64,000 nt of DNA from Mycobacterium sp. 1554424.7 (GTDB lineage Bacteria > Actinomycetota > Actinomycetes > Mycobacteriales > Mycobacteriaceae): positions 1-64,000 of the forward strand of contig NZ_LZSE01000139.1 of the NCBI RefSeq assembly GCF_001665295.1, in the 5' to 3' direction. The number at the start of each line of letters is the position of its first letter. The first letter of the stretch is position 1. Under the pieces are notes generated by a model. It worked only from the letters and a program-made list of their open reading frames with translations, did no database searches and was not told where the DNA came from. Made by a program: the position numbers and the translations under genes. Positions 59,985-64,000 of the stretch are shown here, in pieces.

Positions 59985-60542
59985 GTGATCAAGACTCGGG
60001 AGGACTTGAGAACGTACCTGGCGGCTGACTTGAAGGCGCACGGCCTCGATCGCTGGAAGCTCCGCTACCAGCTCTTGGAACGCCCCGCCTACTTCCAGCG
60101 GATGCTGCGAAAATCTGAGTACTGGACCAATACCGCCCACACGCCATTGGGCCATGCCATCGCATTCTGGCTGAGACTGCGGACAAAGCTCCTCGGCGAA
60201 CGACTCGGACTCTACGTCCCGCGGAACGTGTGTGGTCCCGGCCTCCGCCTAGCGCATCCGGGCGGGCTGTGGATCCACCACAATGCGCGCATCGGCGCGA
60301 ACTGCAACATCCACCACGGCGTCTCCATCGGGGAAAACCGAGGCAAGGTCCCCGTAATCGGCGACGACGTATGGATTTATCCCATGGCTATGGTGCTCGG
60401 CGATGTCCACGTGGGAGATCGCGCCTCCATCATGGCCGGCGCCGTCGTGACCAAGCCGGTTCCCAACGACGCGGTGGTGGCCGGCGCTCCGGCCCGGATA
60501 ATCACGGTGGATTCCCGAAGTACCGCAGTCGCCAACGCCTAG
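59985..60542 (+). CDS. Serine O-acetyltransferase-like hexapeptide-repeat protein
   Basis: A 185-residue acyltransferase with a helical N-terminus and a left-handed beta-helix C-terminus: LRLAHPGGLWIHHNARIGANCNIHHGVSIGENRG, IGDDVWIYPMAMVLGDVHVGDRASIMAGAVVTKPVP, GAPARI. It resembles CysE and the acetyltransferases of glycan clusters (WcaB-like). The missing long CysE helical domain and the neighbours favour a glycan role. It ends 4 bp into the convergent TetR stop. Confidence 0.83.
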   Translation: MIKTREDLRTYLAADLKAHGLDRWKLRYQLLERPAYFQRMLRKSEYWTNTAHTPLGHAIAFWLRLRTKLLGERLGLYVPRNVCGPGLRLAHPGGLWIHHNARIGANCNIHHGVSIGENRGKVPVIGDDVWIYPMAMVLGDVHVGDRASIMAGAVVTKPVPNDAVVAGAPARIITVDSRSTAVANA

Positions 60543-61267
60543 CCGACCTCCGGGACGGCGACCGCGTCGCCGGAAGACGATCCGGCCGGCGGTCCATGCC
60601 TCAGCGCCTCGCGCGAAAGAAATTCGCGGAAGTAAGGCAGCGACGCTTCCGTGACGATGCCCGGCAGCAGGAGCTCCCAGAACTGATTTGTGTGGGGGGC
60701 AAGACCCCCCTCGACCGCCGCGCTCCCATCGCGCCCCGCCAAGCCCTTGGCCGCAATCGCGTTGTACAGCAAGCGCGTTCCGAACATGGCGCCGACGATC
60801 GACTCACTGATCACGACCGGGTCGAGATCCTGCCGCACATCCCCTTCGGCGGCCCCCCGCTGGGCCTGAGCCGCCATCAGCTCAACCATGTTGGCGCAGA
60901 AGCGCATAGCCGCCTCGTTGAACCCGGTCAAAGCGGCCGTCAACTGCTCGGCGGCGCGGGCCGTCTTGTCGGTGCTGAGCATGTTGGCGATCGTGAAGGT
61001 GCCGTGAATCATGTTCTCGAGCGCCGGCGACGACGACCCGCACACGTTGCGGAAGGCGACAAGTATTGTCTCCGAACCCTCCTCGATGATGGCCGACGCC
61101 AGCGATTCCTTCGAATCGAAGTGGTGGTAGAGCGCACCCTTGGTCATGCCGGTCCGCTCGATGATCGTGTTCCACCCGGCCGCGGCGTACCCGACGTCGC
61201 CAAAGACGTCTATCGCGGCATCGAGGATCTTTCGCCGGGTGGCTTCCGATCGAACCTGGCGCGCCAT
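60539..61267 (-). CDS. TetR-family regulator
   Basis: A 242-residue TetR protein. The helix-turn-helix WNTIIERTGMTKGALYHHFDSKESLASAIIEEG has the TKGALYHHF core common in ScbR/ArpA-type receptors of actinobacteria. The C-terminal ligand domain is larger than usual. ATG start. Targets unknown; the acetyltransferase gene converges on its end. Confidence 0.88.
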   Translation of the reverse strand: MARQVRSEATRRKILDAAIDVFGDVGYAAAGWNTIIERTGMTKGALYHHFDSKESLASAIIEEGSETILVAFRNVCGSSSPALENMIHGTFTIANMLSTDKTARAAEQLTAALTGFNEAAMRFCANMVELMAAQAQRGAAEGDVRQDLDPVVISESIVGAMFGTRLLYNAIAAKGLAGRDGSAAVEGGLAPHTNQFWELLLPGIVTEASLPYFREFLSREALRHGPPAGSSSGDAVAVPEVG

Positions 61268-61398
61268 CCCTCTACACCCCCGGAGCTCCGTCGATGCCCC
61301 CGGGCGCGGGTCTCGACCCTTTCACCAACCTTCCGGTCGGAGGCGTAAGCGTAACAGCCGCCCACACGCGGTGCCGATCGCGCGGACTGCACATGGCG

Positions 61399-62076
61399 CT
61401 AATCAGAATCCGCGGCCGTCGCGGTGGAGGTGACCGCGAGTGCGGCACGGCGCCTGAGGAATTGGCGGAAGTAATCGATGCGGCCCGCCTGCAAGATTCC
61501 GGTCAACATCAAAAGCCAGCACTTCTCGAGGTGCTGCAAGAACTGCTCCGGTTCCTCCAGATTGCTGGTTTGTCGCAGCCCCATGTGCAGCGAGACGATC
61601 AGCCGTCCCACGTCTTGGGGATCACAATCCCCGCTGATGTCGCCCTCGGCGATGGCCTGCTCGACGACGCTCGCCAGCGCTTTGGCCCACTCCTCCAACA
61701 GCTTCTTCTGCAGTCCCTCCGACCGGCCGACCGACTCGAGCAGGTTCAGCCCCGCCCTGACCCCGTCGGTCTTGATATCCCCGACGGCGATCAGATACGA
61801 GAAGTCGATGAGGGTCTCCAAGCCGGAAAGCCCGCGAGTGAGCAGTTCTTCCACCGCGATGTTCCCCGCCGCTGTCTGCTTCTCGATGATCGCCACCGCC
61901 AGCGCGTGCTTGGAACGGAAGTGGAAATACATGGCCCCCTTCGTCAGCTCCGCTTCCGCGAGAATGTCGTCCAAGCCGACGTCGTGATAGGCCCGTCGAG
62001 CGAACTGATGCGAGGCGGCCCGCAAAATCTGTCGCCGCGTCGCGTCCGCGCGGCCGTCGGTCGAGTGAGTGGTCAT
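61399..62076 (-). CDS. TetR-family regulator, gamma-butyrolactone receptor-like
   Basis: A 225-residue protein from the ATG at 62076 (MTTHSTDGRADATR). The helix-turn-helix DVGLDDILAEAELTKGAMYFHFRSKHALAVAIIE is the strongest match in the window to ScbR/ArpA receptors (TKGAMYFHF). Whether it binds a butyrolactone is unknown. The in-frame extension upstream of 62076 is not protein-like. A short dyad GGGAA-N6-TTCCC lies at the start of its leader. Confidence 0.87.
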   Translation of the reverse strand: MTTHSTDGRADATRRQILRAASHQFARRAYHDVGLDDILAEAELTKGAMYFHFRSKHALAVAIIEKQTAAGNIAVEELLTRGLSGLETLIDFSYLIAVGDIKTDGVRAGLNLLESVGRSEGLQKKLLEEWAKALASVVEQAIAEGDISGDCDPQDVGRLIVSLHMGLRQTSNLEEPEQFLQHLEKCWLLMLTGILQAGRIDYFRQFLRRRAALAVTSTATAADSD

Positions 62077-62517
62077 CGGAACGGGAAACTCAGCTTCCCG
62101 GCGCGGGTGGACCGCACCGCCGCATGAGCTGGGTGAGTGATCACTCCGAAGCCGACACCATGGCCCGGATCGATCGCAGTCACGTTCTCGATGCCTTCCT
62201 CGAGCAGGGCACACACCTCGGTTCTAGAGCCAGTAGTCACCGGCGTGCCTCGGGCGGCATATGGGCCGTCTCTGAGGTTAGCAGTCAGCAGTCGCCGAAA
62301 GGCATTCAACGCAGCGGGTCGCGTTGACGAACTCACAAATACTTTCAGTTCGCGATGATGCTGCACTTCGAACTAAAAGTATGTAGAATCGACATCTATG
62401 TGGCCCTCAGTTTCCTTGCCTGGTCAGCGCGCTTCTTGTGGGCCGCGGGCACGCAACGCGCCTCGATCGCCGCGTGAGGCAGTGCGCCGGGAGACCCTCT
62501 CGGACCCAGGACGACGT
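62077..62517. other. Intergenic region without a supported gene
   Basis: About 440 bp between the divergent TetR gene and the PE-like remnant. An A+T-richer part near 62330-62400 contains a -10-like TAGAAT (62384-62389), which may serve the PPE gene. An open frame of 54 codons from 62398 ends in the PPE start codon and contains the PE-like remnant; most of it does not look like protein. Confidence 0.5.
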
Positions 62518-62562
62518 GTGTCTTTCGTCACGTCGCTGACCGACAGGGGCCAGTCGAAATGA
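62518..62562 (+). pseudogene. PE-like N-terminal remnant before the PPE gene
   Basis: A 14-codon ORF from the GTG at 62518 reads [18 protein letters not shown] lies six bases upstream and the TGA overlaps the PPE ATG by four bases. MSFVT is the usual PE start; the rest of a PE domain is absent. It looks like a PE gene reduced by deletion to its first and last codons, leaving ribosome access to the PPE gene. Confidence 0.4.
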
Positions 62563-63788
62563 TCGATTTCGGCGCCCTTCCCCCGGAGATCAATTCCGCG
62601 AGGATGTACGCCGGCCCCGGCCCGGGGTCGCTGATAGCGGCCGCGGTGGCCTGGGACGATCTGGCCACCGAACTGCATTCCGCCGCAGCCTCGTATCGGT
62701 CGATCATCTCCGGCTTGACGGTGGGGCGGTGGCTGGGTCCGTCGTCCCTGACCATGGCATCTGCTTTCGGACCGTACGTCGCCTGGACGGCCGGGGCGGC
62801 CGCGCGGGCCGCGGAGGCGGCCGGTCAGGCCAGGCTTGCCGCGGAAGTCTATGACGCGGCCTGGGCCGCGACCGTGCCGCCGCAGGCGGTCGTCGCCAAC
62901 CGGGTTCAGCTCGCGACGTTGATCGCCACCAACTTCTTCGGTCAGAACTTGCCGGCCATCGCGGCCAACGAGGCCCAATACACCGAGATGTGGGCTCAAG
63001 ACGCCGTGGCGATGTACGAATACGCCGCTAATTCGGCGCTGGCCGCGGAGCTGACACCGTTCACTTCCGCCCCGGAGGTCGCCGACCCCGTCGCCGCGGC
63101 GGGGCAGGCCACCGCGGTCTCCCAGGCCGCGTCCGGGGCGGCCACCCAGCAGTTCTCCCTGGCCAGCTTGATGTCCACGGTTTCCTCGATGTTGCAGAGC
63201 CTGGCAACACCGGCCTCGGCCAGCGCCGCGGGTACGGAAACGCCCTGGGGGACGCTGCTGGGCGGGGCCACGTCCGGGACGGGCGGGCTCTCGCTGTCGA
63301 GCTTCATGAGCAACTTCGAGAGCAACCTGCCCTCCCTCCTCCCCGGCTATCTGATGGTGGCCGCGACCCCGGTATACGCGCTGTCCAGCGTGCTGGGCAT
63401 GGCCCAGACGGTGCAGGGGATGGCGGCCACCGCCTCCACGGCGGTCGCGGGTGTGGCGGACGCCGCCGGGCAGGCGGCGGCCGAGGCCGCGGGAGCGGCT
63501 GAAGCCGCTGGTGCGGGCGTGGCGGGAGCTCTGGGCCAGGCCGCCTCGCTGGGCCCGCTGTCGGTGCCGGCCAGCTGGACGAGCGTCATCCCGACCGCGC
63601 ACCTGACCAGCGCGGGCGCGGTCTTGCCCAACGTCGGCGGTCCCGGCGGCCTCGGCGCCCTGCCGCCGAGCATGCTGGGCGGTCTGCCCAGCGCCGCCGG
63701 ACGCCAAACCCCGGGTCCGCGGTACGGGCAGATACCGACCGTCATGGCACAACCGCCGTCCGGCGGCTATGGGGCGGCGATCGTATGA
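62559..63788 (+). CDS. PPE family protein, PPE-SVP subfamily
   Basis: A 409-residue protein starting [17 protein letters not shown], with the PPE domain to about residue 180, an Ala-rich middle with weak hydrophobic stretches, the SVP motif (GPLSVPASW near residue 340) and an SVP-type C-terminus ([13 protein letters not shown]). It is probably exported by an ESX system. The intact PE partner it would need is not adjacent. It follows a TetR gene and precedes a sugar nucleotidyltransferase. Confidence 0.93.
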   Translation: MIDFGALPPEINSARMYAGPGPGSLIAAAVAWDDLATELHSAAASYRSIISGLTVGRWLGPSSLTMASAFGPYVAWTAGAAARAAEAAGQARLAAEVYDAAWAATVPPQAVVANRVQLATLIATNFFGQNLPAIAANEAQYTEMWAQDAVAMYEYAANSALAAELTPFTSAPEVADPVAAAGQATAVSQAASGAATQQFSLASLMSTVSSMLQSLATPASASAAGTETPWGTLLGGATSGTGGLSLSSFMSNFESNLPSLLPGYLMVAATPVYALSSVLGMAQTVQGMAATASTAVAGVADAAGQAAAEAAGAAEAAGAGVAGALGQAASLGPLSVPASWTSVIPTAHLTSAGAVLPNVGGPGGLGALPPSMLGGLPSAAGRQTPGPRYGQIPTVMAQPPSGGYGAAIV

Positions 63789-63903
63789 CCGCCGTGAGGG
63801 TGTCCGCGCGGGCCGGAGCCGGCTCAAAACGTGAAATACCAGAAGTATCTTTTTTAGCCCTTAGGCGGATATTCGGTCTCGCCACGTCGAAAGGATGGGT
63901 GTC

Positions 63904-64000
63904 ATGAAAGTCGTGCTCTTCTGCGGCGGTTACGGCATGCGGATGCGGACCGCCGAAGACGACCAGGTTCCCAAGCCGCTGCAGATGGTCGGGCCCCGAC
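63904..64000 (+). CDS. Sugar nucleotidyltransferase, N-terminal end (partial)
   Basis: The first 32 residues, MKVVLFCGGYGMRMR then QVPKPLQMVG, carry the nucleotide-binding loop (GGxGxR type) and the PKP motif of nucleoside-diphosphate-sugar pyrophosphorylases, closest in style to glucose-1-phosphate cytidylyltransferase (RfbF). The ATG at 63904 has AAAGG nine bases upstream; an ATG three codons earlier is possible. The gene continues beyond the window. It suggests a glycan biosynthesis cluster beyond the edge. Confidence 0.8.
   Translation, partial: MKVVLFCGGYGMRMRTAEDDQVPKPLQMVGPR

Overview
The window is mycobacterial chromosome: high G+C, ATGA/GTGA-overlapped operons, PE/PPE and ESX genes, an mce operon, rpfB and Lpq lipoproteins. 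Gene order matches, with interruptions, the M. tuberculosis Rv1007c-Rv1040c block as I remember it (trcRS, kdp, ppx2, Rv1025, Rv1024, eno, lpqU, mazG, mfd, Rv1019, tRNA-Gln, glmU, prsA, Rv1016c lpqT, rplY, pth, pks16, ispE, ksgA, rpfB, tatD, metG). The extra genes and the rich mce/TetR content suggest a slow-growing non-tuberculous species, possibly of the M. avium complex. The species is inference.

Layout. 0-1.4 kb: 3' end of an ESX gene converging on a PPE gene, separated by a perfect hairpin. 1.8-4.1 kb: trcR-trcS. 4.1-7.9 kb: a minus-strand copper cluster (HMA chaperone-like protein, membrane protein with a cupredoxin tail, Cu(I) P-type ATPase) with a MerR-type promoter and a second palindrome. 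8.2-16.4 kb: kdpFABC-kdpDE, all on one strand, preceded by a coupled 27-codon ORF. 16.6-26 kb: conserved housekeeping genes ppx, DUF501, ftsB-like, eno, lpqU, mazG, mfd. 26.1-32.6 kb: accessory block (second lysA-like gene, DUF1214-type protein plus sulfotransferase, divergent TetR-LLM-SDR operon). 32.6-39.5 kb: conserved genes from Rv1019 to pth, plus an extra SDR and a 20-bp tandem repeat.

39.5-50.7 kb is the most distinctive part. A six-gene mceA-F operon without adjacent yrbE genes lies downstream of an overlapped FAD oxidoreductase-ferredoxin-SDR cassette and a divergent TetR gene. Two nearly identical 37-bp double operators, each with a -10-like element at the same place, precede the cassette and the mce operon. 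I read this as one regulon joining uptake of a lipid-like substrate to its redox processing.

50.7-58.3 kb returns to conserved order (pks16, ispE, ksgA, rpfB, tatD, metG), with a terminator-like hairpin in the rpfB leader. From 58.3 kb the M. tuberculosis order is lost: PAS protein, FkbM methyltransferase, left-handed beta-helix acetyltransferase, two TetR regulators, a PPE gene with a PE-like remnant in front, and the start of a sugar nucleotidyltransferase. This may be the edge of a surface-glycan locus.
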